Origin: Bryobacterales bacterium
GTDB taxonomy: Bacteria > Acidobacteriota > Terriglobia > Bryobacterales > Bryobacteraceae
Assembly (NCBI GenBank): GCA_016713735.1
Contig: JADJOP010000004.1
Coordinates: 62,001-126,000, forward strand
DNA length: 64,000 bases
Direction: 5' to 3'
Below, piece by piece: positions 26,647 through 38,646 of this stretch (within the stretch, counting starts at the first letter, position 1; each line of letters opens with the position of its first letter). The notes below the pieces were generated by a model that did no database searches, was not told the origin of the DNA, and saw nothing but the letters and a program-made list of their open reading frames with translations. Made by a program: the position numbers and the translations under genes.

Positions 26647-28963
26647 GGCGTGAGCCAGATTTCGGCGATTTGGATGCCGCGTCCGTTGCCGCCTCCACCG
26701 GGGGGGCGGGTCCAGCGGAGCTCGAGCGTGCCGGAGCGTGTGGCTTCGGCGGGGATGGCGAATTCGAGCGCTTCCGGCGGGAGCGGTTTGGGGCGGTCGG
26801 GTTGAATCACGTGGCGGCCGTTGGCGGTGAGGGTGAGCGGTGCCGCGGTGCGTTCGCCGCCGTAGACGATTTTCACTTTGTATTGTGAGGCCGGGTCGAG
26901 TCCTGTGTAGCGCAGGGTGAGGTCCTGATCCCAGAGCGTTTCGGTGTGGTTCATCCAGGAGTAGCGCCAGGTGCGGGTCATGGGGTTGGTGATGTCGGCA
27001 AAGCCGGTGAGCGGGGCGTTGCGCGATTCGAGGCCGGGGTTGGCGGGGCGGACGAGGTGGGGCGAGGCTGAGGGGTCGCCGAGGTTATCGTAGAAGCCGC
27101 CGGGGCCGGGGTTGGTCCATTCCAAGAGTTCGCCGAGGGCGGCAAGGCGTTCCTTTTCCTCTTCCAGTTTGCGAATGCGCTCGAACTGCGTGGTGAGCCA
27201 GAGGCGGTTGTTGAGCGGGGTGTCGATCAGGTCGAGGTTGGCGCCGCGGCCGGTGGCGATGGCGCCGTAGAAGGGGACGCTGAGCTGCATGCGAATGGAT
27301 TGGAAGAGGGCTTCGGCGAGCTCAAAGGTGCGGGCGCGCCATTGCGGGGCGGTGCGCTGGGTGAGGGCGCGTTCGAGGATCTCTTCGGCATGTTGGATGG
27401 CGCGGAGGGAGCCGAGTTCGGAGGCGGTGCGGAGGCGGTCCATGGCTTGCTGTTCGAGCGAGGTTTCGTAGAGCAGGCGGGCGCGGGTGTAGGCGTCGTA
27501 GTGGGCGCGGTATTGGGCTTGTTGGAAGCGCCAGTTTTGTTGGACGGCGGGGGTGGCGGCGGAGTCGAGAGCTTCAAACTGCTGGAGGGTGGTGGTGACG
27601 GCGGTGTTGGTGGCGAGCGGGCCGTTCCAATTGCGTTCGAGCGAGAAGAGGCCTTCGGCGAAGCTGGCGGCCATGCGGGGGTGGATGAAGAGGCGCGAGT
27701 AGTCGCGGAGGGTTTCGTGGAGGTCGGCGTCGGGGTTCCAACCGAGGGCGCTCCAGAGGAACTTGTTGACGTCGTCGTTGCAGCCTTCCGAGTAAGTGAC
27801 GAAGCCGATGGTGTGGGGGAGGGCTTCGTGGAAGATGCGCTTCATGAACTCGGGGCGGGGGTTGATGGGTTCGCGGTTGAGGGTGAGGGGGAAGGCGGTG
27901 TCCCACTCGGGGACGGGGTACTGGCAGCGGATGGTGTGGGTGATGTCGGGGTAGTTGCGGATGGGATAGCGGGCGGGGATTTGCTTGCGGAGTTCGCCGA
28001 TGGGCACGCGGATTTGCGGGCCGTGGACGATGCCGGTGAGCCAGGCGGGGTTGGTGCGGACGAAGGCGTAGAACTCGCTGAGCCATTCGGCGTTGAATCC
28101 TTGCGGGGCGACCCACCAGGTGGCCTTGGGATGGTAGCGGCGGAGGGTGGCGGCCTGGCGTTCGAGCATGGGCAGGAGGTGGCGGGGGTGAGTGTGGCCG
28201 GGGTCGCCGCCGGGGACGAGGATGGCGTCGATGCGGGGGAGTTTGGCGAAGACGGCTTCCCATTCCTTTAGAGCAAAGTCGACATGTTTCGTTTCGGCGT
28301 AGTCGGGGTCGAGGGCGGGGTACCAGATCCAGAGGTCGAGGCCGTAGCGGTCGGCGATGCGGGACATGGCGATCATCATGTCCATGGGGGGAGTGGGGAA
28401 GTGGGGGGAGTCGGCGTCGTCGTCGGAGCGGGCAGGATGAGTTCGATGGCGTTGGTTCCGAAGAGCGCGAGTTCGCGGATGTACTGTTCCCATTGGGCTT
28501 CGTTCCAGCCGTCGTAGGAGTTGGTTTTGGGGCGGTAGCCGAGTTGGTGGCCGCGGAGTTTCACTTGGGGGGCGGTGGTGAGGTTGAGGGGCGAGGGGAG
28601 ATTGATGCGGCCGCGTTCGAGTTCGAGTTTGCGCAGCAGGTAGCCCGCGCCGAAGAGGAGGCCGCGTTCGTCGTTGCCGTGGATGGTGACGCCGGTGGCG
28701 GTGGTTTCGATGCGGAAGCCTTCGGCGGGGGCGGTGCGGGTGTTGCGGAGGGTGATGGCGGGGCCGGCGGCGGGAGGAGCGGCGGCGGTGGAGAGCGGGA
28801 GAGTGATTTGGGCGCGGCGGGCGATCTCCTCTTGCAGGACGCGGGCGGCGAGTTGTTCGCGCGGGGTGGCGTTGGGTGCGGAGAGGATTTTGGCGTTGGA
28901 GAGATCGAGGGCCAGGGCGAGCGGGGCGCAGAGGAGGGCCGGGATGAGGCCGCGGATGAGCAT
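26640..28963 (-). pseudogene. Secreted glycoside-hydrolase-like protein (GH20/GH67/GH115-type N-terminus), frameshifted
   Basis: About 774 residues when repaired. A signal peptide (about 1-18) is followed by a beta-alpha N-terminal domain ('LAARVLQEEIARRAQITLPL', 'GLLFGAGYLLRKLE') as found before the barrels of hexosaminidases and alpha-glucuronidases. A TIM-barrel-like part follows, with 'WNEAQWEQYIRELALFGTNA', 'RYGLDLWIWYPA', 'AILVPGGDPGH' and 'FVTYSEGCNDD', then helical and beta-sandwich C-terminal parts. The frame breaks near 28427-28433 (one base missing after 'ELILPA'). TACAAT lies 7 nt before the ATG at 28963, supporting that start over one at 29038. The exact family and substrate are unresolved. 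Confidence 0.62.
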
Positions 28964-28970
28964 GAGGTTG

Positions 28971-28976
28971 ATTGTA
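28971..28976 (-). promoter_or_regulatory. -10-like TACAAT next to the glycoside hydrolase start
   Basis: TACAAT on the minus strand ends 7 nt before the ATG at 28963. No ribosome site is present. It supports a leaderless transcript and the choice of start. Confidence 0.4.
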
Positions 28977-29036
28977 CTGATTTGGAGCGGCGGGCCTGGT
29001 GTGGGGCGGAGGTGAATTGGGCACAATGGGAGTTTC

Positions 29037-31248
29037 ATGTTGCGAGCTCTCTTTCTATTTCTGGTTTCGGGGTGGGCGTTGCTGCACGGTGTGGAGGTGC
29101 GGGGCGTGGTGCGCGACGCGGTGAGCGGCGAGGCGCTGGCGCGGGTGGAGGTGGCGGTGCAGGGGGGCGGAGGGTCGGCGCGGACGGATGGGGGCGGGGC
29201 GTTTGCGTTGGAGGCGGGGAGGGCGCGACGCTAATTGTGTCGACGGTGGGCTACCGTCCGGAGCGGGTGGTGGTGAGGGGTGCGGCGGCGCTGGAGGTGC
29301 GGCTTGTGCCGGATGTGTTGCGGCGGAGCGAGACGCTGGAGGTGCGGGAGCGCGGTGATGAGCCCGAGCCGGTGGGTTCGCGGACGATGGGGGGCTGGAG
29401 TTTCAGAACACGGCGAGCGTGATTGTGAACGATCCGCTGCGGAGCGTGCAGTCGCTGCCGGGGGTGGTGGGGAACGACGACTTTCAATCGCAGTTCGCGC
29501 TGCGCGGGGCGGAATTCAGACGAATTGGTCTGATTATGGATGGCATCCTGCTCCATTCGCCGTTTCACACGGTGGCCGGGGATGCGACGTCGGCGTCGGC
29601 GACGTTGTTTGGGGGCGACATTCTGGAGGGGGTGACGTTGTATGAAGGTCCGCTGCCGGCGGGCGTGAGCGACCGTACGGCGGGGGCGGTGGCGATGACG
29701 ACGCGGAGCGGGGCGCGGGACCGTGTGCGCGGGCGCGGGTCGGTGTCGATGTCGAACGTGAGCGGGTTGGTGGAGGGGCCGTTGGGGAAGCGCGGGGCGT
29801 GGCTGGTGGCGGCGCGGAAGTCGTATTTGCAGTATTTGATTGACCGGCTGTCGGACGATGACACGATCGCGTTTGCGTTCTCGGATGCGGAGTCGCGGCT
29901 GGATTACGACTTGACGGCGCGGCAGCGGGTGAAGCTGTTGTTGATGTATGGGACGTCGGGGCTGGACCGGGAGAAGGCGATTCCGACGGCGGGGTTGAAC
30001 TCGATCATCACGTCAGACTATGACTTTGCGCTGGTGTCGTTGGGGCATACGTGGGCTGTGACGCCGGGTTGGTTGGCGGAGCATCGCGGGGCTTGGATCG
30101 ATGAGCGGTGGGGGAACCGGAACCGCACGGCGCTGAGCCTGGGCGAGGAGCGGTATGGGGAGTGGGTGGTGAGCGGCGATCACACGGTGAGGAGCGGAGC
30201 GTGGGGCGTGGAGGGCGGCTATTCGGCGCGGCGGTTGCGGGGCGAGGGCGAGGCGCTGGTGAGACGGAATGCTCCGCTGGCGCCGCTGGTGGCCGAGCGC
30301 TATCGCGGGACGGGTGTGCGGGCGGGGGCGTATGCGACGCCGTCGGTGCGGTTGCTGGAGGGGCGGTTGACGCTGCGGGCGGGAGCGCGTTGGGACAGGC
30401 ATGATGTGAGCGGGCAGACGGCGGCGAGTCCGAGCGCGTCGGTGGCCTTTGCGCCGTGGGAGCGGCTGCGGTTGTCGGCGGGTTGGGGGGCGGCGGCGCA
30501 GTTTGCGGAGTTGTCGCAGTTCTTTGGGTTGGGGGGCAGGACGACGTTGCTGGCGGAGCGCTCGCAACATGCGCAGGCGCAAGGGGAGTTGGCGCTGACG
30601 CGGACGGCGGGGCTGCGGGTGTCGTACTGGCGGCGGTGGGACCGGGATCTGTTGTTTGCCGAGCGGGCGCAGGCGTATTTGTTGAACGGGCGGGTGATTG
30701 CGCCGTTGACGACGCCGCTGTGGCGGAACCGGTTGCGGATGGCGGCGCGGGGGGCGGAGGTGATGGTGATGCGGAAGTCGGCGAATGCGCTGTCGGGGTG
30801 GATTTCGTATGCGTGGACGGATGCGCCGGTGTGTTGCGGGTTGTTGGGCGAGCGGTATCCGGCGGACTTTGAGCAGCGGCACACGGTGAATGTGTTTGGG
30901 AATTACCGTGTGCGGCCGAGCGTGAATGTGAGCGGGCGGTATAGCTATGGGTCGGGGACGCCGCTGCGGGGGTATTTCCGGGGCGAGTATCCGAATTTGT
31001 TTTTGACGGACCGGCGGAATTTGCTGCGGCTGCCGGAGTATCAGCGGTTGGGTGTGTGGGCGAATAAGACATTTCAGCGGGATCGCGTGCGGTGGACGCT
31101 GTTTGTGGAAGTGGTGAATGTGACGGGGCGGGAGAATGTGCGGGTGGATGATTTGAGCGGGTTCAACGCGGCGACGGGGGCGGCGCGGGTGCGGTTGGAG
31201 AAAACGTTTCCGGTGTTGCCGAGTGTGGGGCTGGCGGTGGAGTTTTAG
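29037..31248 (+). pseudogene. TonB-dependent receptor (third), with two frameshifts
   Basis: About 737 residues when repaired, much shorter than the receptors at 5-12 kb and of a different subfamily. Signal peptide, then a CarboxypepD_reg-like domain ('GVVRDAVSGEALARVEVAV', 'STVGYRPERVVV'), a plug ('VIVNDPLRSVQSLPGVVG', 'LIMDGILL') and a barrel ending 'LPSVGLAVEF'. Breaks lie at 29216-29219 (GGGG) and 29389-29394 (G6); one extra G at each restores a continuous frame. CACAAT is 9 nt before the ATG. Divergent from the glycoside hydrolase, so uptake of its products is conceivable. Confidence 0.75.
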
Positions 31249-31260
31249 GGCAGTTTCATA

Positions 31261-31294
31261 ACCGCCGCCGATGAACGCCGATGAACGCAGATGC
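31261..31294 (+). repeat. Short dispersed repeat, two GATGAACGC units, copy 2
   Basis: Contains CCGCCGATGAACGCCGATGA and then ACGCAGATG, related to the unit at 19808-19828. Located between two convergent genes, as is the other copy. Confidence 0.5.
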
Positions 31295-31316
31295 CGAAAT
31301 TGGCTGCCTGGTCGGG

Positions 31317-32891
31317 TTAGTCCTTCAGAATCTCTCTTGCGCAGTTGTAGCCGGGGGCTCCCATGACGCCGCCGCCGGGGTGGGCGCCGGAGCCGCAGAG
31401 GTAGAGGCCGGGGATGGGGGTGCGGTAGCGGGCGTAGCCGGCGACGGGGCGCATGACGAACATCTGGTCGAGCGACATTTCGCCGTGGAAGATGTTGCCG
31501 CCGGAGATGCCGAAGCGGCGTTCGAGGTCGAGCGGGGTGAGGACCTGGCGGTGCTCCACAATATTTCGGATATTCGGAGCGTATTCTGCGATTAAGTCGA
31601 TGACGCGGTCGGCGAAAGGGCTCGCGGAGGTCGTCCCAAGAGGCGTCGCGGAGGGTGTAGGGGGCGTATTGGAGGAAGATGCCGATGATGTGTTTGCCGG
31701 GCGGGGCAAGCGAAGGATCGTACTGGGTGGGCGAGGTCATTTCGAGCAGGGGGCGCTCAGAGGGGCGGCCGTATTTGGCGTCGTCCCAGGCGCGCTCGAC
31801 GTAGTCGATGTCGGGGCAGATGTGCATGGTGGCGCGGTGTTGGGGGACCGGAGGCGCCGGGGAGGCAGGTGAAGTCGGGGAGCGCGTTGCAGGCGAGGTT
31901 GATTTTGCAGGAGGTGCCTTCAACGCGGAAGCGGCGGATGGAGGCGAGGAAGTCGCCGGGCAGGTGGCGCTCGTCGGTGAGTTGGAGGAAGGTGACCCTG
32001 GGGTCGGCGTTGGAGGCGACGATGGGGGCGTGGAGTTCGTCGCCGTTGCCGAGGATGACGCCGGTGGCGCGGCCGTTTTCGACGAGGATTTTGGAAACAG
32101 GAGCGTTGACTCTGATTTCCGCTCCGGCGGCGCGGGCGGCCGAGGCGATGGCTTCCGAGACCGCGCCCATGCCGCCGCGAACGAAGCCCCATACGCCGCG
32201 GCGGCCGCCGACTCCGCCCATGCAGTGGTGGAGCAGGATGTAGGCCGTGCCGGCGGTGCGGGGGCCGCCGTTGGCGCCGATGACGCCGTCGGTGGCGAGG
32301 GTGACCTTGATCTCGGGGGACTCAAACCAGGCGTCGAGGAAATCGGAGGCGCTTTGGGTGAAGACCTGGACGAGGGACTTCATGTCGGCGGCGGAGAGGC
32401 CGCGGCGGCGGGCGAGGAACTTGAGCCAGTCGATGTAGTCGCCGATGCTGGCGGGCGGGAACGGGGCCGGAGTTTCAAGCAGGAGGCCTTCGGCGAAGAC
32501 GGCGAGTTTTCTCAGGTGGGCTTCGTAGGCGGGGAAGCGGTCGGCGTCGCGGCGGGAGAATTTGGCGAGCTCAGCGTGGGTGCGTTTCTCGTCCTGCCAG
32601 AAGAAGAGGTGGCGGCCGTCGGGGAAGGGGGAGAAGAAGGGCGGTTCCTTGGGGTCGACGTGGTAGCCGTGGCGCTCGAGGTCGAGTTCGCGCACGATGC
32701 GCTCCTGCATGAGGCTGGAGAGGTAGGCGGCGGTGGAGACTTTGTAGCCTGGCCAGATCTCTTCGGTGACGGCGCAGCCGCCGAGGAGTTCACGGCGTTC
32801 GAGGACGCAGACGCGACGACCGGCGCGGGCGAGGTAGGCGGCGGTGACGAGGCCGTTGTGGCCTCCGCCGATGATGAGGGCGTCGGGGCAT
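31317..32891 (-). pseudogene. Phytoene desaturase-like FAD-dependent oxidoreductase, with three frameshifts
   Basis: About 523 residues when repaired. The N-terminus has a dinucleotide-binding motif 'ALIIGGGHNGLVTAAYLARA' and 'VLERRELLGG'; the C-terminus has 'PIPGLYLCGSGAHPGGGVMG', the classical CrtI/COG1233 FAD motif. Three runs each carry one base too many: GGGG 32885-32888 just after the ATG, GGGGG 31842-31846, and AAA 31615-31617. Removing one base at each gives an uninterrupted protein. Family members desaturate or isomerise carotenoids and retinoids; no carotenoid genes are nearby. Three insertions in one gene make sequence error or decay equally plausible. Confidence 0.72.
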
Positions 32892-32924
32892 AGGGCTATG
32901 TGGGGTTGCTATGGCTGGATGGGT

Positions 32925-35126
<2,202 letters not shown>

Positions 35127-35145
35127 GGCAGCTAATATCGTAACA

Positions 35146-36087
35146 ATGGCGAAGGTGGAACTCGCATCGTATCTGTTTGAACTGCCGAAGGCGGAGCTGC
35201 ATGTGCATCTGGAGGGGACGCTGGATGCGGCGGTGCTGGCGGAGATGGATGAGCGGGTGACGGCGGGGGAGGTGGAGCGGCGGTACCGGCGGGGGAGCTT
35301 CGATCAGTTCCTCGAGTCGTTCAAGTGGGCGGTGGGGCATTTGCGGACGCCGGAGCACTATGCGCTGGCGGCGCGGCGGTATTTCGAGAAGCTGGCGGCG
35401 CAGAATGTGCGCTATGTGGAGATGACGCTGGCGGCGGGCGTGGTGTTGTGGCGGAAGCAGGAGTTCGCGGCGGTGTATGAAGCGGTGGCGCGGGAGTGTG
35501 AGCGGGCTCCGGTGGAGGCGTGGTTGGTGTTGGACGCCGTGCGGCAGTTTGGCGCGGAGCATGTGGAGCAGGTGGCGCGGCTCGCGGTGGAGCGGGCGGG
35601 GGACCGGGTGGTGGCGTTTGGCATTGGGGGCGATGAGCGGCTGGCTCCGGCGGAGTTGTTTGCGGAGACGTTCCGGTTTGTGCGCGAGCATGGCCTGGCG
35701 CTGGTGCCGCATGCGGGCGAGACGATGGGGGCGTCGAGCGTGCGGGCGTGCGTGGAGATGGGGGCGCGGCGGATCGGGCATGGCATTCACGCGGTGGAGG
35801 ACCCGGCGCTGGTGGAGGAACTGGCGCGGCGCGAGATCGCGCTGGAGGTGTGCGTGACGAGCAACGTGGCGACGGGGGCGGTGGCGCGGCTGGAGGAGCA
35901 TCCGCTGCGGCGGTTGTTTGAGGCGGGGGTGGCGGTGGTGTTGAACAGCGACGATCCGGCGTTGTTCCGGACGTCGGTGTGCGAGGAGTATGCGCTGGCG
36001 GCGGATGCGTTTGGGTTTACGCGCGAGGAACTGGCGCAGGTGGCGGAGAATGGGTTCCGCCACGCGCTGCGGTTTACGGGACGGTGA
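35146..36087 (+). CDS. add: Adenosine deaminase
   Basis: A 313-residue zinc enzyme converting adenosine to inosine in purine salvage. Metal and catalytic motifs: 'KAELHVHLEGTLD' (HxH), 'HAGETMGA' (His and catalytic Glu), 'RIGHGIHAVED' and 'LNSDDPALFRT' (Asp pair). It may include adenine or aminodeoxyfutalosine deaminases, which share these motifs. The ATG at 35146 is preferred because TAATAT lies 7 nt before it; an ATG at 35125 would overlap glgB. Its 3' end overlaps the convergent lipoprotein gene by 14 nt. Confidence 0.85.
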   Translation: MAKVELASYLFELPKAELHVHLEGTLDAAVLAEMDERVTAGEVERRYRRGSFDQFLESFKWAVGHLRTPEHYALAARRYFEKLAAQNVRYVEMTLAAGVVLWRKQEFAAVYEAVARECERAPVEAWLVLDAVRQFGAEHVEQVARLAVERAGDRVVAFGIGGDERLAPAELFAETFRFVREHGLALVPHAGETMGASSVRACVEMGARRIGHGIHAVEDPALVEELARREIALEVCVTSNVATGAVARLEEHPLRRLFEAGVAVVLNSDDPALFRTSVCEEYALAADAFGFTREELAQVAENGFRHALRFTGR

Positions 36088-36688
36088 TGGTGAGCTTTTC
36101 GGAGTCGACGATGCCGGCGGCGTTTTTGGCGGTGAGGATGAGGGTGGTGGTTTGGTCAAACGAGGCGGCGAAGCAGGAGCGCTCGGAGGGTTCGATGGCG
36201 CGGAGGTTGGGTTCGAGCGTGACCGACGCGGCGTCCTTGGTGCCGTAGCAGAGGGTGACGGGTCGTCCTTTGAGGGCGGTGGTGGAGGAGGCCATGAAGA
36301 ACTGGATGAGGGTGGTGGGTGCGGCGGCTTCGACGGCGGGGCGGGCGTTGGGGTCGACGGTGATGGTGAAGGAGGCTTCGTCCTTGCCGTCGGGGCCTTC
36401 GGCGGTGAGGGTGTAGAGAGTGGTTTTCTCCGGCTTGGCTTCGATGCAGCGGTTGATCGAGGGGGTGATGGTCTCGATGAAGGGGTCGATGCGGACGGTT
36501 TCGGCACTTTCCACGCCGTAGCAGATGGTGACGTGCTCGCCGGGGCGGATGGCGCCTTCGCCGGCGTAGAACTGGAGAACCTTGGCGGGACGCTTGACGG
36601 GCGTGTCCGGTTTGCTGGAGGAGCCGCCGCAGGAGATGAGCAGCAGCAGTGCCGGCACGACGGCCGTTACGACGAATGCGTGGCGCAT
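36074..36688 (-). CDS. Lipoprotein with two Ig-like repeat domains
   Basis: A 204-residue protein with a lipobox signal ('LLLLISCGGSSSK', Cys at about 20). The mature part is an internal duplication: 'VLQFYAGEGAIRPGEHVTICYGVESAETV' as two segments and the later 'LIQFFMASSTTALKGRPVTL' with 'CYGTKDAASVTLEP', each followed by a Cys and 'TLYTLTAEGPDG' or 'TTLILTAKNAAG'. These are beta-sandwich domains each with a probable disulfide. No catalytic residues. Probably surface- or periplasm-anchored; partner unknown. Confidence 0.72.
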   Translation of the reverse strand: MRHAFVVTAVVPALLLLISCGGSSSKPDTPVKRPAKVLQFYAGEGAIRPGEHVTICYGVESAETVRIDPFIETITPSINRCIEAKPEKTTLYTLTAEGPDGKDEASFTITVDPNARPAVEAAAPTTLIQFFMASSTTALKGRPVTLCYGTKDAASVTLEPNLRAIEPSERSCFAASFDQTTTLILTAKNAAGIVDSEKLTITVP

Positions 36689-36703
36689 GTTGGTGGCTAC
36701 AGC

Positions 36704-37696
36704 TTATCGCGGAAGTGGGGGAAGTTTCACCTTGGCGAGGTAAATAGAGGTGCGGGCTTCGTGGGAAGAGTAGTAACTGACCCAGAGTAAGTCGTCGTGG
36801 AAGACGAGGCCGGGATAACTGGAATCGCCGCCGGAGGGGAGGGCGAGAAACTCGGTGAGGCTGGGCTCGACGGGGTTGAGCCAGAGCAGGGCGGTGCGCT
36901 GGGAGCCTTCGTAGAGGCGGCCGGCGCAGACGATGCGGCCGTCGGGGAGGCGGAGTAAGTGGGGGCCGCCGATGCGGACGCCGAGGTCTTCCCAGATCCA
37001 GCCGCGGTAGGGCGGGCGGGAGTGGCCGAGGAGGGCGGTTTTCGGTTCGCCGTCGCGGCGGGCGATGCAGGTGGCGAGGCCGGAGTTATCGAAGAGGATG
37101 GAGGTTTCGTTGGGGGCGCCGTCGGCGGCGGCGCGTTCGTTGAGAGTGAGGAAGCGGCGGCCGTCGAGGGAGAGATAGGCGCGGAGGATGGGTTCGCCGA
37201 CGGTTGCGTAACCCATGGCGTAGGCCTTGCCCTGGAACCACTGGACGCGCCAGAGCCAGAAGTTGTCGTCGCCGATCTGGATGGGGGAGGTCCACTCGCG
37301 GCCGTCGTCGGAGAACCAGGCGAAGGTGCGGTGGCGGGCGTCGGAGGGCGCGTGCATGGCGCCGGCGGCGGTGAGCATGAGGGCGCCGCCGGAGTTGTGG
37401 GTGAGTTTGGGGTCGCGGAGGTCGGCGACGGGGTGATCGATGACGGACCAGGTGCGCCAGAGGGCGCCGTCGTCGGAGTGGAGGATGCGGATGCGGCCGT
37501 CGGGGGAGACGTGTTTTTGGCCTTCGCGGAAGCAGCAGAGCCACTGGCCGTTGTGTTGGATGAGATCGGTGAAGGCGGAGTGGGGGGCGCGGTCCCAGAT
37601 GCGTTCGCAGGAGACGAGTTCAGGGGCGGGCGTTTTGGGGGCGGCCAGAGCGGGGAGGGTGAGGGCGGAGGAGAGGAGGCTGCGGCGGCTCAGCAC
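36704..37696 (-). CDS. Exported sialidase/BNR-repeat-like beta-propeller protein
   Basis: A 330-residue protein with an Arg-Arg signal ('MLSRRSLLSSALTLPALA', possibly Tat), starting at GTG 37696. The body shows repeated exo-sialidase-like blades: 'FTDLIQHNGQWLCCFREGQ', 'RILHSDDGALWRTW', 'FAWFSDDGREWTSPIQIGD' and 'LLRLPDGRIVCAGR', with Asp-box-like Ser-x-Asp-Asp-Gly turns. It could be a sialidase or another six-bladed propeller hydrolase or lectin; the full sialidase catalytic set was not verified. 15 bp downstream of it lies the lipoprotein gene, so the pair may be co-transcribed. Confidence 0.72.
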   Translation of the reverse strand: MLSRRSLLSSALTLPALAAPKTPAPELVSCERIWDRAPHSAFTDLIQHNGQWLCCFREGQKHVSPDGRIRILHSDDGALWRTWSVIDHPVADLRDPKLTHNSGGALMLTAAGAMHAPSDARHRTFAWFSDDGREWTSPIQIGDDNFWLWRVQWFQGKAYAMGYATVGEPILRAYLSLDGRRFLTLNERAAADGAPNETSILFDNSGLATCIARRDGEPKTALLGHSRPPYRGWIWEDLGVRIGGPHLLRLPDGRIVCAGRLYEGSQRTALLWLNPVEPSLTEFLALPSGGDSSYPGLVFHDDLLWVSYYSSHEARTSIYLAKVKLPPLPR

Positions 37697-37755
37697 GGGT
37701 GGATGATCCTTCAGTGGTCAAGACGCGGGGAGGAGGGGCCGCCGTTTCATGCGGA

Positions 37756-38415
37756 TCACGGACGGCGGGTGGGCACGCGCTCTTCGATGAGGGTGCGGAC
37801 CTGTTCTTCGAGGTGTTCGATGCGGTTGCGCAGTTCGGCCTTTTCCTGGGCTTCGGGGTCGGGCAGTTGGGCGTGTTCGAGCATGTCGGAATCGGTGCAG
37901 CCGCCGCGGCGGACGACGCGGCCGGGGATGCCGACGACCGTGGAGTGGGCGGGCACCTCGTGGATGACGACGGAGCCGGCGCCGATTTTCGAGTTGTCTC
38001 CGATGAAGATGTTGCCGAGCACTTTGGCTCCGGTGCCGACGACGACGTGGTTGCCGAGCGAGGGGTGGCGCTTGCCGCGCTCCTTGCCGGTGCCGCCGAG
38101 GGTGACGCCCTGGTAGAGGAGGCAATCGTCGCCAATGACAGTGGTTTCGCCGATGACGACGCCCATGCCGTGATCGATGAAGAAGCGGCGTCCGATCTGC
38201 GCGCCGGGGTGGATCTCGATGCCGGTGAAGAGGCGCGAGATCTGCGAAATGAAGCGCGGGACGATGGGCAGGCCGGAATTGTAGAGCCTATGGGCCAGGC
38301 GGTGGAGCAGGATGGCGTGGAAGCCGGGATAGCAGAGCACGATCTCCAGGCGGCTCTTGGCCGCGGGGTCTTCGCGGAAGATGGTTTCGAACTGTTCGCG
38401 AATGCTGGCGAGCAT
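37756..38415 (-). CDS. cysE: Serine O-acetyltransferase
   Basis: A 219-residue enzyme that acetylates serine for cysteine synthesis. An N-terminal helical part ('FETIFREDPAAKSRLEIVLC', 'GFHAILLHRLAHRLY') precedes left-handed beta-helix hexapeptide repeats with 'FIDHGMGVVIGET' (catalytic Asp-His) and 'LYQGVTLGGTGKERGKRHP'. The C-terminal tail is a predicted coiled coil ('AELRNRIEHLEEQVRTLIEE'), longer than in E. coli-type enzymes. A ribosome site AAGGAGA precedes the ATG, one of the few clear ones in the window. No cysteine synthase gene is adjacent. Confidence 0.94.
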   Translation of the reverse strand: MLASIREQFETIFREDPAAKSRLEIVLCYPGFHAILLHRLAHRLYNSGLPIVPRFISQISRLFTGIEIHPGAQIGRRFFIDHGMGVVIGETTVIGDDCLLYQGVTLGGTGKERGKRHPSLGNHVVVGTGAKVLGNIFIGDNSKIGAGSVVIHEVPAHSTVVGIPGRVVRRGGCTDSDMLEHAQLPDPEAQEKAELRNRIEHLEEQVRTLIEERVPTRRP

Positions 38416-38510
38416 GGCTCTCCTTTGTATTATCGCCGATGGGCACGGGGGCGCGAGGGCCCGGTTGCGCAGTGGTTAGATGCGGGGGGTGCGGCGGGGG
38501 ATGCATGGGG

Positions 38511-38541
38511 GCCCCTCCCTGACGGTCGGGGCTCGGAAACG
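38511..38541 (+). repeat. Dispersed REP-like repeat, copy D
   Basis: Reads CCCTCCCTGACGGTCGGGG then CTCGGAAACG. The inverted segments GCCCC and CGGGGC could pair as a hairpin. Intergenic between cysE and the 38647 gene. Confidence 0.6.
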
Positions 38542-38572
38542 CGCGGTGGTGGTTGGGCGGGCGCGGTGGTGG

Positions 38573-38612
38573 TGGGGGCGGGAGCGGGGGGCGCGGGATG
38601 GGGGGCGGGCGG
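38573..38612 (+). other. G-rich stretch with quadruplex potential
   Basis: Several runs of three to six G are separated by short C- or A-containing linkers, fitting the four-tract G-quadruplex pattern on the plus strand. It sits just beyond the stop of the minus-strand gene at 38647. Function unknown. Confidence 0.4.
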
Positions 38613-38646
38613 TTGTGGGTGCGCGGCGGTTGGGTGCGCGCGGTTG

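Noticed and set aside
38461..38520. tRNA-like D-arm string GCGCAGTGGTTAG
   Set aside because: No matching acceptor stem, anticodon arm or GGTTCGA T-arm within tRNA distance.
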